The translations under genes were made by a program, and so were the position numbers. From positions 1,612,001-1,676,000 of the forward strand of contig NZ_CP012836.1 in the NCBI RefSeq assembly GCF_001593605.1: a stretch of DNA of 64,000 nucleotides. Reading direction: 5' to 3'. Below are positions 1 to 8,901 of the stretch, piece after piece (the stretch's first letter is position 1; each line of letters begins with the position of its first letter). Source of the DNA: Algoriphagus sanaruensis. GTDB taxonomy: Bacteria > Bacteroidota > Bacteroidia > Cytophagales > Cyclobacteriaceae. The notes under the pieces were generated by a model. The model made no database searches. It saw only the letters and a program-made list of their open reading frames with translations, and was not told where the DNA came from.

Positions 1-1305
1 GCGATTGCACTTCGAAACCGAATTCGAAGAATGCAAGTCAAATCCGATATCCAAAAAGACATTGTTCCCAATAATATTTTAATGATTGGGAGCACTGGGG
101 TCGGGAAAACGGAAATCGCTAGGCGTTTGGCTAAGATCGCCCAAGCCCCTTTTACTAAAGTAGAAGCCTCCAAGTTTACCGAAGTAGGCTATGTCGGTCG
201 GGATGTAGAAAGTATGGTGAGGGACCTAGTGGAGCAAAGTGTCCATTTGGTTCGTGAGGTTAAAAAGGAGCAAGTCAAGGTCAAAGCTGCTGATTCAGTG
301 GAGGAGGTAATTTTGGATATTTTGATTCCTCCTGTGAAAAGTCCGGGATTCGGGCGAGCGGTAGTTCAACTAGAGGGCGAACAAGAACCAAGCTCAGACG
401 ATGAATTGAATGAAAGGACTCGGGATAGATTTCGAGAAAAGCTAAGAAATGGGGAATTGGATGATCGAAAAATCGAAATCAACGTCAAAGCCTCGTCTCC
501 TGTGGGGATAGGAATGATTGGGAATGGGATGATCGATGATGCAAGCATGGCTGGACTTCAGGATATGTTGTCTGGGATGATGCCTAAAAAGACCAAAAAA
601 AGAAAACTCTCCATTTCTGAAGCAAGAAAAGTCCTCCTAGAAGAAGAAATGTCCAAATTGATTGATTTCGATGAAGTCAAAGAGGAAGCGATCAAGCTTG
701 CTGAAAATAACGGAATCATATTTATCGACGAGATCGATAAAATAGCCTCTAAATCAGGAAAAAATGGAGGGGGGCCAGACGTTAGCCGAGAAGGTGTACA
801 ACGGGATTTACTTCCGATTGTAGAAGGATCCAGTGTCAATACTAAATACGGGGTGATCAACACGGATCATATTCTTTTTATTGCTGCAGGAGCATTTCAT
901 GTGAGTAAGCCTTCGGATTTAATTCCAGAGCTCCAAGGTCGTTTCCCAATTCGCGTAGAACTTCAAAGTTTGAGCCAAGAGGATTTTTCAAGAATTCTTC
1001 GCGAACCTAAAAATGCGTTAACCAAACAATATCAAGCCTTATTTGAAGCAGAAGACGTTTCATTGGATTTCACCGAAGATGCGGTGGAGGAAATTGCCCG
1101 TCTGGCGTTCCTGATCAATCAAGAAGTAGAAAATATCGGTGCAAGAAGACTTCATACGGTGATGAGTCATTTGCTAAACGATTTTCTTTTTGAAGTTCCT
1201 GATATGATTGAGCCAAATTCTAAAATCATGGTGACCAAGGAGATGGTCGAGCAGCGACTAAGTGGTCTTGTGAAAAATAGAGATCTTTCTCAATACATTT
1301 TGTAA
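1..1305 (+). CDS. hslU: HslU, ATPase subunit of the HslUV protease (5' end cut by window)
   Basis: AAA+ unfoldase that feeds proteins to the HslV peptidase in the cytoplasm. The frame is open from base 1 and the ten codons before the first ATG (position 31) read AIALRNRIRR, the conserved block before the Walker A loop, so the true start lies outside the window and ATG31 is internal. Walker A (GSTGVGKT) is about 30 residues in, Walker B and DEID follow (GIIFIDEIDKIA), then the arginine-finger segment GRFPIRVEL. The C-terminus DLSQYIL fits the HslU tail that docks into HslV. The acidic middle is the family's I-domain. HslV is expected just upstream but cannot be seen. The SDR gene starts 8 bp downstream. 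Confidence 0.97.
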   Translation, partial: AIALRNRIRRMQVKSDIQKDIVPNNILMIGSTGVGKTEIARRLAKIAQAPFTKVEASKFTEVGYVGRDVESMVRDLVEQSVHLVREVKKEQVKVKAADSVEEVILDILIPPVKSPGFGRAVVQLEGEQEPSSDDELNERTRDRFREKLRNGELDDRKIEINVKASSPVGIGMIGNGMIDDASMAGLQDMLSGMMPKKTKKRKLSISEARKVLLEEEMSKLIDFDEVKEEAIKLAENNGIIFIDEIDKIASKSGKNGGGPDVSREGVQRDLLPIVEGSSVNTKYGVINTDHILFIAAGAFHVSKPSDLIPELQGRFPIRVELQSLSQEDFSRILREPKNALTKQYQALFEAEDVSLDFTEDAVEEIARLAFLINQEVENIGARRLHTVMSHLLNDFLFEVPDMIEPNSKIMVTKEMVEQRLSGLVKNRDLSQYIL

Positions 1306-1313
1306 GTCCAATT

Positions 1314-2045
1314 ATGCGAACTCTGTTGATTCTGACCGGTCACTCCAAAGGATTGGGAAAGGCAATTTTTGATCGATTCTTGATGGAAGATTCGACTCAA
1401 ATTGTGGCGGTATCCAGAACTTCTTTAGAGTTAGAAAATTCAAGGGTCCATGAATTAGCATTGGATTTAAGTGACTTGGCTGCTCTGGAGTCCAGTTTGC
1501 CTAAAATTTTTAGTGATGGCGAATTTGATCGTTACATTTTGATCAATAATGCCGGGTGGATAGGGGATGTAAAACCGATTGGCAAGTTGAACCCAAAGGG
1601 GATTAAGGAAGTCATGAACCTGAATTTGCTTGCTCCTATTACCCTTTGTAACGCTTTTGTGAAGAACTATCAAGAAAACAAAGGACAAAAAATCATCATT
1701 AACATTAGTTCTGGTGCAGCCAAAAAGCCTCTGGCAGGATGGGGAGAATATTGCAGTTCCAAGGCTGGTTTAGAGATGTTCTCTAAAGTTGCTGGACAGG
1801 AACTCAGAAATAAAGGCTTTAGCGTGTTTTCCTTAGCACCAGGGATTGTCGATACAGCAATGCAGGGTGAAATTCGGAATGCAGAACCTGAGGATTTCCC
1901 TGCCTTGGATCGCTTTGTTCAGTACAAAACCGAAGGTCTGTTAAGTACTGCGGAGGAGGTTTCTGAAAAAATTCTTCATTTGATCAACCATCCAGAAAAA
2001 TTTGTAGATGTGGTTCAGGATGTCCGTCAATTTGAGGTTGATTAA
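1314..2045 (+). CDS. Short-chain dehydrogenase/reductase
   Basis: Classical SDR of 243 residues. The N-terminal cofactor motif is TGHSKGLG (residues 8-15), NNAG is at about 78-81, the catalytic Ser lies in NISSG (about 132) and the active-site pair Tyr146/Lys150 in YCSSK. Overall it resembles the benzil/sepiapterin-reductase-like SDRs that use NADP(H), but the substrate cannot be read from sequence. It starts 8 bp after hslU and is probably co-transcribed with it. Its last 4 bp overlap the stop of the convergent SixA-like gene. Confidence 0.85.
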   Translation: MRTLLILTGHSKGLGKAIFDRFLMEDSTQIVAVSRTSLELENSRVHELALDLSDLAALESSLPKIFSDGEFDRYILINNAGWIGDVKPIGKLNPKGIKEVMNLNLLAPITLCNAFVKNYQENKGQKIIINISSGAAKKPLAGWGEYCSSKAGLEMFSKVAGQELRNKGFSVFSLAPGIVDTAMQGEIRNAEPEDFPALDRFVQYKTEGLLSTAEEVSEKILHLINHPEKFVDVVQDVRQFEVD

Positions 2046-2533
2046 TGCTTCTTTTTGGGATAATCGATAAACCAAACTTTTGCATTTTGGGGCCCGATTT
2101 CATTCCAAGAATTAGTTGCGAATGTAAATCCAAATTGTCCCGAAGTCGGTAAGTTGTCCAATTTTCCGCCTAAGTAGGAAATAAGTTCATTGAGTCCCGG
2201 ATTATGTCCAACTAAGAAAATGAGGTCTTTGGAATCTTTTTGAAGGTGAATGTATTTGAGTAGTATCGAAGGGGAAGCATGATAGAGGTTCTTTTCGAAT
2301 TCAATTTCATCCTCGGGGATGCCCAAAATTTCAGCTGTTATTTTAGCAGTTTCTGCGGCGCGAATTGCGGTAGAGCTTAAAATGAGATCAGGGTGGATTG
2401 ATTTTTCTTTCAATCTTGAGGCCATTTTGGGAGCATCATGGATTCCTCGATCGGCCAAAGGACGATCATGATCCGAAAGCCAAGGTTGGTCCCAAGCCGA
2501 TTTTCCATGCCGAATCAAAATAATTTTTTTCAT
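2042..2533 (-). CDS. SixA-like phosphohistidine phosphatase (histidine phosphatase superfamily)
   Basis: 163-residue cytoplasmic protein. It opens with the catalytic RHG motif (IILIRHGKSAWD, His9 the phospho-acceptor) and has the second catalytic His in VGHNPG. Length and motifs match the SixA/YjgX branch, which removes phosphate from phosphohistidine in phosphotransfer or PTS-like proteins. The natural substrate here is unknown. It converges on the SDR gene with a 4-bp overlap at the stop codons. Confidence 0.85.
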   Translation of the reverse strand: MKKIILIRHGKSAWDQPWLSDHDRPLADRGIHDAPKMASRLKEKSIHPDLILSSTAIRAAETAKITAEILGIPEDEIEFEKNLYHASPSILLKYIHLQKDSKDLIFLVGHNPGLNELISYLGGKLDNLPTSGQFGFTFATNSWNEIGPQNAKVWFIDYPKKKH

Positions 2534-2557
2534 TTCGTCAGAAAATAAATGATTATT

Positions 2558-2587
2558 TTGTTTTTTTTATTCAAATATTTACATTTA
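2558..2587 (+). promoter_or_regulatory. Predicted cold-shock gene promoter
   Basis: TTG at 2558-2560, a 19-bp spacer, then TACATTTA at 2580-2587: seven of eight positions of the Bacteroidota -7 box TAnnTTTG, at consensus spacing. A start point near 2594 would leave a leader of about 28 nt before ATG 2622. Prediction only. Confidence 0.5.
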
Positions 2588-2621
2588 TCGCGCATTCAAT
2601 TACAATTTATAACAATTCATT

Positions 2622-2813
2622 ATGTTTACCGGAACAGTAAAATTTTACAATGAAGCCAAAGGTTTCGGATTTATCGTTGATGACGAAACTCAAGGTGATG
2701 TATTCGTACATGCCACTGGGTTAGTTGACAAAGTCGCTCAGAACGACAAAGTTACCTATGACATCAAGGATGGAAAAAAAGGACCCAACGCCATCAACGT
2801 CAAAAAGGCCTAA
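2622..2813 (+). CDS. Cold-shock protein (CspA family)
   Basis: 63-residue single cold-shock domain, an RNA chaperone that binds single-stranded nucleic acid. RNP1 (KGFGFI) and RNP2 (VFVHA) are both intact, the N-terminus TGTVKFYNEAKGFGF is typical, and the length equals the family core. It is a single-gene unit between a predicted promoter and a strong hairpin terminator. No long structured cold-shock leader is visible, because the predicted leader is short. Confidence 0.97.
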   Translation: MFTGTVKFYNEAKGFGFIVDDETQGDVFVHATGLVDKVAQNDKVTYDIKDGKKGPNAINVKKA

Positions 2814-2841
2814 CATATTCTTTAGAATGTATTAGTATCTG

Positions 2842-2872
2842 TCCTCCGAAAGTTATTTCGGAGGATTTTTTT
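2842..2872 (+). terminator. Rho-independent terminator of the cold-shock gene
   Basis: Perfect 10-bp stem TCCTCCGAAA / TTTCGGAGGA (2842-2851 with 2856-2865), GTTA loop, then a run of seven T. Confidence 0.92.
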
Positions 2873-2916
2873 GTTTTATAGGGTGTTTTCAATTCGATTT
2901 TTAAACCGATGAATCT

Positions 2917-2981
2917 TGACTCATAAAGTCACTTTGTCGGGGAATGGTACTTTTTTTTATCCTAGAATAAGACAAGTTGTC
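2917..2981. promoter_or_regulatory. Two short inverted repeats upstream of the Hsp20 gene
   Basis: TGACT-N5-AGTCA at 2917-2931 and GACAA-G-TTGTC at 2971-2981, both perfect, sit 60-130 bp before the Hsp20 start in an otherwise empty gap. They could be operator half-sites. No known heat-shock operator (CIRCE) was recognised, and short repeats like these can occur by chance. Confidence 0.25.
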
Positions 2982-3043
2982 CTGGAAATTGAGCTGGTAT
3001 GCATTTTTCATTGGGTTGATTGTAAACAAAAACCAACACAACT

Positions 3044-3472
3044 ATGAAACTTTTACGATTTAATCAGCTGGATTCTCAAGTTCCTGCTTCTTTTTCAGGA
3101 ATGCTGGATCGAATTTTCTCCGATACTCTTCAGGCAGCCTCTAAGCAATTTACGCCTGCAGTGGATATTTTAGAGGATGAGCTTTCCTATGAAATTCATT
3201 TAGCGGTTCCGGGTGTAAAAAAGTCTGATTTTAAAATTGATTTAATCGACGGGAAGCTTTCAGTTTCTGGGGAGCGGAAATTGAATGGAAAACAAGAAGG
3301 GAAAACCTTTCATACGCTTGAAACCCAATTTGGGTCTTTCCAACGCTCCTTCTTTATTCCAGAAGACGTTCTTGTAGAAAAAATCGAGGCTAAATATGAG
3401 GATGGGATTTTAGTAATTCAACTCCCCAAGACAGTCAAAAAAATCCAAAAGGCTAGTATCCAAGTTCATTGA
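3044..3472 (+). CDS. Small heat-shock protein (Hsp20/alpha-crystallin)
   Basis: 142 residues. An ATP-independent holdase that keeps unfolding proteins soluble. The alpha-crystallin domain spans about residues 38-140, from VDILEDELSYEIHLAVPGV to the conserved YEDGILVIQLPK near the end (the A-x-x-x-n-GvL signature region). A short N-terminal arm (about 37 residues) comes first, and the C-terminal extension is short with a partial I-x-I-like QASIQVH. It stands alone between the cold-shock gene and htrA, so a stress-inducible promoter in the 170-bp upstream gap is likely but was not identified. Confidence 0.95.
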   Translation: MKLLRFNQLDSQVPASFSGMLDRIFSDTLQAASKQFTPAVDILEDELSYEIHLAVPGVKKSDFKIDLIDGKLSVSGERKLNGKQEGKTFHTLETQFGSFQRSFFIPEDVLVEKIEAKYEDGILVIQLPKTVKKIQKASIQVH

Positions 3473-3478
3473 TTTTGA

Positions 3479-3514
3479 AATCCAAATAACTTGTAGATAC
3501 AATTTGGGTTTTAT
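3479..3514 (+). terminator. Possible terminator after the Hsp20 gene
   Basis: Nine-bp stem AATCCAAAT / ATTTGGGTT with one G-T pair (3479-3487 with 3502-3510), 14-nt loop, short T-rich tail. AT-rich and weak. Confidence 0.4.
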
Positions 3515-3634
3515 TCACAAGCAGCTGAAAAAGGCGGTTAATTGTTGTTAATTTAAACCCTTTGGGAAACCTAAACCCCTTTTAAATCTGTCTTTAGATT
3601 AGAAAATTTGTAACGATAATAACAGAAAGGAATC

Positions 3635-5140
3635 ATGATGAATAAAAGACAATTCTTCTTAGGAGTGCTCCTAGCTGCATTGATAGGAGGAGTAGTTGCT
3701 TTGGCAGGAGTTAGCTTCCTGATCAAGCCACAGAATGCAGGGACCTTTGATGAAAAACAGCAAGCGAGCTTTGTAAACATGCTTTCTGGTGAAAATTTCA
3801 CCATTCCAGATGGGATTAATTTTGTGGCCTCTGCGCAAATCGTCACACCTGCAGTAGTCCATGTGAAAAGCCAAGTTGCATTTACGCCTCGCTCCCAACG
3901 TGACCCGATTCAAGAATTCTTTGGGATTCCTGATCCCAGAGGTCAGCAAGGTCCTAGAGGTGGGGATATGCCAATTAGTTCTGGATCTGGTGTTATTATT
4001 TCTCCTGACGGATATATCGTGACCAATAATCACGTAATCGATGGGGCTACCAAAGTGGATATTTCATTGGAGAACAATAAACGCTACGAGGCGACCGTCA
4101 TCGGAACAGATCCGACGACAGATTTGGCATTGTTGAAGATCGAAGCGAATAATCTTCCATTTGTGAAGTTTGGTGATTCTGACCAAACCAAAATCGGAGA
4201 GTGGGTATTGGCTGTTGGGAATCCATTTGATCTCAATTCAACCGTCACTGCAGGTATCATTTCTGCAAAAGCCAGAAATATCGGAATCCTCAGAGATGTA
4301 GAAAACAACCTTCAAATCGAATCTTTCCTTCAGACTGACGCAGTAGTTAATCCAGGTAACTCTGGAGGAGCTTTGGTGAATTTGGCTGGGGAGCTTATCG
4401 GGATCAATACAGCAATTGCGACACGTACAGGCACATTCTCAGGATATTCCTTCGCGGTACCAAGTACCTTGGTCAAGAAAGTGATGGATGACTTGATGAA
4501 GTACGGGGCTGTTCAACGAGGTTTGCTCGGGGTCAATATTCAAACAGTAAGCCCGGAATTGGCGGATATTTTGGATAAAAAATTCCCTGTGGAGCAAGGT
4601 GTTTACATCGGAGGAGTTAATGAGAATTCTGCGGGTAAAGAAGCCGGTCTCAAGGAAGGTGATATCATCATCGGAGTGGATGGAAAAGTAGTGAATAGCG
4701 TGGCGATGCTTCAGGAGCTTGTCGCTAGAAAACGTCCAGGAGATAAAGTGGAAGTAGAATATATCAGGGAGGGAAAAACATCCAAAGTGACTGCTACTTT
4801 GAAAAACTTCTCTGGTGACACGAATATTGTCAAGCGTGAAGTTCCTAAATCGTACACCTTTGAAGGCGTTCAATTTGAAGATCTCAAAGAAGATCAAAAA
4901 GAACAGCTCGAAATTTCAGGAGGAGCGGTTATCAAAATGAATGGTAATGATACTTGGAGAAGAGCAGGAGCACGAAATGGATTTATCATTACTTCCGTCA
5001 TCGGAGATCGTGGACGAGCCAAGATTAATAATTCTCAGGAACTGATCGATTACCTCAGTGATAATTCAGGTCAGGAGATTGTAGTGTTGGGCATGTTCCC
5101 AGATGGCACGGAGTACTATTTCGAAATCCAATTGGATTAA
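3635..5140 (+). CDS. HtrA/DegP-family periplasmic serine protease-chaperone (Do-like)
   Basis: 501 residues. An N-terminal membrane or signal segment (residues 6-31) exports it to the periplasm, where it degrades or refolds misfolded envelope proteins. The trypsin-like domain carries the full triad: His133 (TNNHVIDG), Asp163 (TTDLALLKI) and Ser243 (NPGNSGGAL). A first PDZ domain follows (about 295-390, with QRGLLGVNIQ at its start) and a second, more divergent one (about 405-500). ATG 3635 is followed at once by ATG 3638, and either may be used. A terminator lies 26 bp downstream, so it is probably monocistronic. The upstream stress genes suggest a shared theme, not an operon. Confidence 0.95.
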   Translation: MMNKRQFFLGVLLAALIGGVVALAGVSFLIKPQNAGTFDEKQQASFVNMLSGENFTIPDGINFVASAQIVTPAVVHVKSQVAFTPRSQRDPIQEFFGIPDPRGQQGPRGGDMPISSGSGVIISPDGYIVTNNHVIDGATKVDISLENNKRYEATVIGTDPTTDLALLKIEANNLPFVKFGDSDQTKIGEWVLAVGNPFDLNSTVTAGIISAKARNIGILRDVENNLQIESFLQTDAVVNPGNSGGALVNLAGELIGINTAIATRTGTFSGYSFAVPSTLVKKVMDDLMKYGAVQRGLLGVNIQTVSPELADILDKKFPVEQGVYIGGVNENSAGKEAGLKEGDIIIGVDGKVVNSVAMLQELVARKRPGDKVEVEYIREGKTSKVTATLKNFSGDTNIVKREVPKSYTFEGVQFEDLKEDQKEQLEISGGAVIKMNGNDTWRRAGARNGFIITSVIGDRGRAKINNSQELIDYLSDNSGQEIVVLGMFPDGTEYYFEIQLD

Positions 5141-5165
5141 TTGCGATTTAAATAATCATTTAGTG

Positions 5166-5190
5166 GGGCCGAAGAAATTCGGCCCTTTTT
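5166..5190 (+). terminator. Rho-independent terminator of htrA
   Basis: Perfect 8-bp stem GGGCCGAA / TTCGGCCC with a GAAA tetraloop (5166-5185), followed by five T. Confidence 0.93.
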
Positions 5191-5236
5191 AGTTTGTTTT
5201 TTTCTTAACTTAAGATTTCACTCAACCCAAAATGCC

Positions 5237-6511
5237 ATGAACAAAAGCATTCGCTTGCTCTTGATTATTCTACTCCTTGGTCAAGGACAGACGTTCTCCC
5301 AAGTTTTAACTCAAGCTGGGAACACCCCAGTGCCGGGGATCAACAAAGATCGTGTGTCTCGAATAGATGCTATGCTTGAGGAAGCGATCGCAAAAGAACA
5401 GGTTCCTGGCGTGGTTGCAATGATTGTGAAAGATGGTAAAATCATCTACCATGAAGCCAAAGGGTTTGCCGATGTGGAAAGCGGTAAACGAATGGAGAAA
5501 AACTCTATTTTCAGAATTGCCTCCCAAACTAAAGCGATTACCTCCACCGCAATTATGATACTTTGGGAAGAAGGAAAGTTTCGCCTTGATGATCCTATTT
5601 CGAAGTATATCCCTGAATTCAAGAATCCTCAGGTTCTTAATTCCTTCAGATATTCAGATACTACCTTTTCTACCCGACCTAGTAGTAGAGAGATTACCAT
5701 CAGACATTTATTGACCCATACTTCTGGATTAGGCTATGGAATGATCGATGGAGATGAGCGCATGAAAATGATCTATCAAAAGGCAGGAGTAGTTGACCTT
5801 TTCACCACTGAAAAAATCACTATCGGGGAAAGTGTGAAACGACTTGCAAAACTTCCCCTTCACCATGAACCAGGAACCAAATACACCTACAGTGAAGGAT
5901 TGGATGTATTGGGGTATTTGGTGGAGATCATTTCAGGAAAGCCCTTTGATGTATTCTTGAAGGAAAGAATCTTTGATCCATTGGGAATGAATGATACTCG
6001 ATTTTATCTAAATGATAGCCAGGCTCCTCGATTGGTGACTGTGCATACCCGAAAAGATGGAAAGTGGAGTGCCTTTCCTGTGACTTTCTATGATCCGGCT
6101 TATCCAAAAACTGGGGCAAAGTCCTTCTTTTCAGGAGGGGCAGGCTTGTCAAGTACCACCGAGGACTACGCAAAGTTTCTTCAAATGTATCTCAATGGCG
6201 GTCAAGCCAACGGTAAGCGAATTCTCAGTTCTCATACCATTCATACGATGATGCAAAACCAGGTTGGTGATCTCTGGAATGCTGACCGCTATCATGGAAT
6301 TGGATTTGGAGTGGTCACTGATCAAGGAGTGGCTACCGGTGGCATGGGAAGTAAAGGGACTTTTGACTGGGGAGGATATTTTAATACCCAATACTTTGCT
6401 GATCCTCAGACCGGACTTATTGGTCTGATTTTCAAACAAACCTCAGGTGCTGGAAATGGAGACGAGACAAGTTGGAAGTTTAGGCAAATGGTATTCACGC
6501 TTGTAGAATAG
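5237..6511 (+). CDS. Secreted serine hydrolase, class C beta-lactamase/esterase fold
   Basis: 424 residues with a signal peptide (about 1-21, cleavage near TFSQ-V). The nucleophile motif is SQTK (Ser96/Lys99, S-x-x-K) and the second motif is Tyr-Ser in KYTYSEGLDVLGY. A Gly-rich third motif near the C-terminus (KGTFDWGG) replaces the KTG of true beta-lactamases. This pattern fits EstB-like esterases and D-aminopeptidase-like penicillin-recognition proteins rather than a resistance enzyme. It follows the htrA terminator and is probably its own transcription unit. Substrate unknown. Confidence 0.88.
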   Translation: MNKSIRLLLIILLLGQGQTFSQVLTQAGNTPVPGINKDRVSRIDAMLEEAIAKEQVPGVVAMIVKDGKIIYHEAKGFADVESGKRMEKNSIFRIASQTKAITSTAIMILWEEGKFRLDDPISKYIPEFKNPQVLNSFRYSDTTFSTRPSSREITIRHLLTHTSGLGYGMIDGDERMKMIYQKAGVVDLFTTEKITIGESVKRLAKLPLHHEPGTKYTYSEGLDVLGYLVEIISGKPFDVFLKERIFDPLGMNDTRFYLNDSQAPRLVTVHTRKDGKWSAFPVTFYDPAYPKTGAKSFFSGGAGLSSTTEDYAKFLQMYLNGGQANGKRILSSHTIHTMMQNQVGDLWNADRYHGIGFGVVTDQGVATGGMGSKGTFDWGGYFNTQYFADPQTGLIGLIFKQTSGAGNGDETSWKFRQMVFTLVE

Positions 6512-6580
6512 CTCCTTTTAAAATCAAAAGAATCGAATTATGTCATGAAAACAGCAATACTCATGTAAACCTTTAAAAAC

Positions 6581-8206
6581 GTGGAAATTTGGTTTTTTTC
6601 TTTAGCAGGACTAGGTCTGGGAGCAGTAGTTTCTAGCCTGTATTGGATTGTGCAAAAGAAAAAGCAAGACCCGATTAGGTGTTCTATTACGGTAGACCAT
6701 ACCGGGGAAATAATTGAAGCGTCATCTGCGTTTAATAGATTTTTTGGTGGAAAAGAAAATGCCACTCGAACCAATTTCATTTTCGATTTTGTCCATCCAC
6801 AGTGTAAAGAGAAGGTGGGATGGAATGGGGATTCGATCCAAAAAGCTTTACTTCCTAAAGAATCATTTTTTATTCGACTTTTGGACCAAAATGGGGACTA
6901 CAAATGGATTAAAGCTCAAGGGATAACCTGTAAATCTATATCTGAGTCCATTTCTTTTTGTTACACCTTCCAAGTCGATTTAGATTGGATGGGTAAATTG
7001 AATGATTTAGAAAGTGAATTGTGGTTGAAGGATTACCTTCTTGACCAAATTCCAATGAATATCTATATCAAGAACACAGAGTCTCAAAAGATTTATATCA
7101 ACCAAGCGGAACTGAATTATTCTGGATTTAAATCAAAAGAAGATGTAATTGGAAAAAGTGATTGGGAATTATATCCAAAAGAAACAGCCCAATTATCTAT
7201 TGAAGAGGATGAGGTGATCTTTGAAACTCAGTTACCCATCGAAGGTGAAATCAAAAAAAATGTCAGATTTGATGCTCCCCCGACTTGGTTTCATACCTCC
7301 AAATTTCCAATTCGAAAAAACGGAGACATTATCGGACTTTTTGGAATGAGTTATGACATCACGGAAATCGTAAATAGGGATTTGGAAATTGAAGAGAAAA
7401 ACAAAAGGCTCACGATTATTCAAAAAGAACTGAAGAGCAGGATTAGAGAACTGTATGCGGTCAATAAATCCCTCAAGGACTCTAAAAGTCAAGCAGAGGA
7501 GTTGCTCTTGGCTAATAATAGATTTCTATCCAGATTCAGTCACGAGGTTAAAACTCCGCTTCACAGCATTAAAGGATTTGCTTACCTATTGTCACAAACT
7601 GAGCTCAGCTCAAAACAACAGCAGTTTTTGTCCTTTATACTTAACTCCTCGAGTTCCTTAAATCTGCTGATTGATAAAGTTTTTAATTTTTCAAGCTTCG
7701 AACTCGGAATCAGCAAACTGAACTTGGAACCTGTCAATTTAAAGTCCTTCTGTGATGAGGTTTTTGAACACCTCATCAGATTGGGAGAAAAGAAGACGCA
7801 GCTGCACTGTTTCTATGATTTTGATCCTTTGCTCGATTTACAAATTGAAATAGATCCACTGCGATTAAAGTTGGTGATAGGACACTTGTTTTCTAATGCA
7901 GTAAATTTTACCAAAACGGGTAATGTGTTTTTTAGGGTGAAGTTGCGCAAGTCGGACCTGGGTTTAAAATGCTTTCGAATCGAAATTGAGGATACGGGTG
8001 AAGGGATTCCCGACGAACTTATGGAAATGATATTCGATCCTTTCTACCACCAAGTGGATCAAAATGAAAATTCAACTACAGAGCATGGAATGGGATTAGC
8101 CGTCTGTAATTCAATTTTAAAAGCGATGAATTCAAAACTTCAGGTTATGAGCGAAGTTGGAAAGGGCAGTACTTTTTACTTTGATTTGCCCTTAGAAAAT
8201 CGTTAA
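6581..8206 (+). CDS. PAS-domain sensor histidine kinase (GTG start)
   Basis: 541 residues. One N-terminal transmembrane helix (about 4-23), two PAS-like regions (about 35-130 and 140-265, the second ending in the PAC-like GLFGMSYDITE), a coiled coil (265-300), HisKA with the phospho-acceptor in RFSHEVKTPLHSIKG, and HATPase_c with N (SNAVNFTKTG), G1 (DTGEGIPDE) and G2 (GMGLAVC) boxes. No receiver domain and no response regulator gene are nearby, so it is an orphan kinase. The start is GTG at 6581; no in-frame ATG precedes the membrane helix. It converges on the HAD gene with a 4-bp overlap. Confidence 0.9.
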   Translation: MEIWFFSLAGLGLGAVVSSLYWIVQKKKQDPIRCSITVDHTGEIIEASSAFNRFFGGKENATRTNFIFDFVHPQCKEKVGWNGDSIQKALLPKESFFIRLLDQNGDYKWIKAQGITCKSISESISFCYTFQVDLDWMGKLNDLESELWLKDYLLDQIPMNIYIKNTESQKIYINQAELNYSGFKSKEDVIGKSDWELYPKETAQLSIEEDEVIFETQLPIEGEIKKNVRFDAPPTWFHTSKFPIRKNGDIIGLFGMSYDITEIVNRDLEIEEKNKRLTIIQKELKSRIRELYAVNKSLKDSKSQAEELLLANNRFLSRFSHEVKTPLHSIKGFAYLLSQTELSSKQQQFLSFILNSSSSLNLLIDKVFNFSSFELGISKLNLEPVNLKSFCDEVFEHLIRLGEKKTQLHCFYDFDPLLDLQIEIDPLRLKLVIGHLFSNAVNFTKTGNVFFRVKLRKSDLGLKCFRIEIEDTGEGIPDELMEMIFDPFYHQVDQNENSTTEHGMGLAVCNSILKAMNSKLQVMSEVGKGSTFYFDLPLENR

Positions 8207-8901
8207 ACCTCTTTCGGAGAATTAAAATTTATCCTTCTTTTTTCATTTAAAATTTCCGAAAAGTCATGATAGGCAGCCAACCATCCCAATTCGATTAACT
8301 CCCTTTTGGAATGGGTCGTTGCCAGCCCCAGCACTCGAAGTCCGGCGGCCTTTGCAGCTCGAATTCCTCCTCCAGAGTCTTCAAATACGATTGATTCCGC
8401 AGGCTTGGCCCCAGCTTTTTTAAGTGAAAGTTCAAAGATTTCAGGATCGGGCTTTCCTTTGAAAACCTCATGACCTCCAGTTATGGTCTTGAAAAAGTGT
8501 CTAAGTTCTAATCCATCCAGAATAAAATCGATATTGTTTTGATCTCCCATCGTGGATAGATGAATGGAAATTCCATTCGTTTTTAGGTGCTCTAAAAATG
8601 AGCTCAGTCCCTTGATTTCAACCAAATAGGAACTGTAAAGCTGACGATAGGTATATTCTTTTTCTTCTCCTAATTCCAAAATCCGTTGACTGGATTTCTC
8701 ATGAGGGAAAAATCGACGAATCATTTCATGGATGGTTCCGTGATTTTGAGCACGAAATTCCTCCGGGCGTAGGTGGATTCCATGGTTGCTCAAAAATCTC
8801 AGCCAAGACTCTTGATGAAATGGAATAGAATCCACCATTGTACCATCCATGTCAAAAAATACATGTTTGACCTCGGCTAGTAAGTCAAATTCGATGCTCA
8901 T
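8203..8901 (-). CDS. HAD-superfamily hydrolase, beta-phosphoglucomutase-like
   Basis: 232 residues. Motif I is FFDMDGTMVDS (nucleophile Asp17, acid/base Asp19), a four-helix cap follows (about 22-90), then motif II in HLSTMGD, and motifs III-IV in GKPDPEIFE and VFEDSGGGIRAAKAAG. This is the PgmB/GPP-like subfamily I, acting on sugar phosphates or as a phosphatase. Its start codon overlaps the stop of the GH9 gene by 4 bp (ATGA), so the two are translationally coupled. A role in handling sugars released by the GH9 enzyme is an inference from this coupling. Confidence 0.88.
   Translation of the reverse strand: MSIEFDLLAEVKHVFFDMDGTMVDSIPFHQESWLRFLSNHGIHLRPEEFRAQNHGTIHEMIRRFFPHEKSSQRILELGEEKEYTYRQLYSSYLVEIKGLSSFLEHLKTNGISIHLSTMGDQNNIDFILDGLELRHFFKTITGGHEVFKGKPDPEIFELSLKKAGAKPAESIVFEDSGGGIRAAKAAGLRVLGLATTHSKRELIELGWLAAYHDFSEILNEKRRINFNSPKEV

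Noticed and set aside
5237..6511. Calling the serine hydrolase an antibiotic-resistance beta-lactamase
   Set aside because: SxxK is present but the KTG motif is replaced by a Gly-rich sequence typical of esterase-like relatives.
6545..6568. Seven-codon mini-ORF (MKTAILM) before the kinase
   Set aside because: Too short to separate from chance; no conserved leader-peptide feature.
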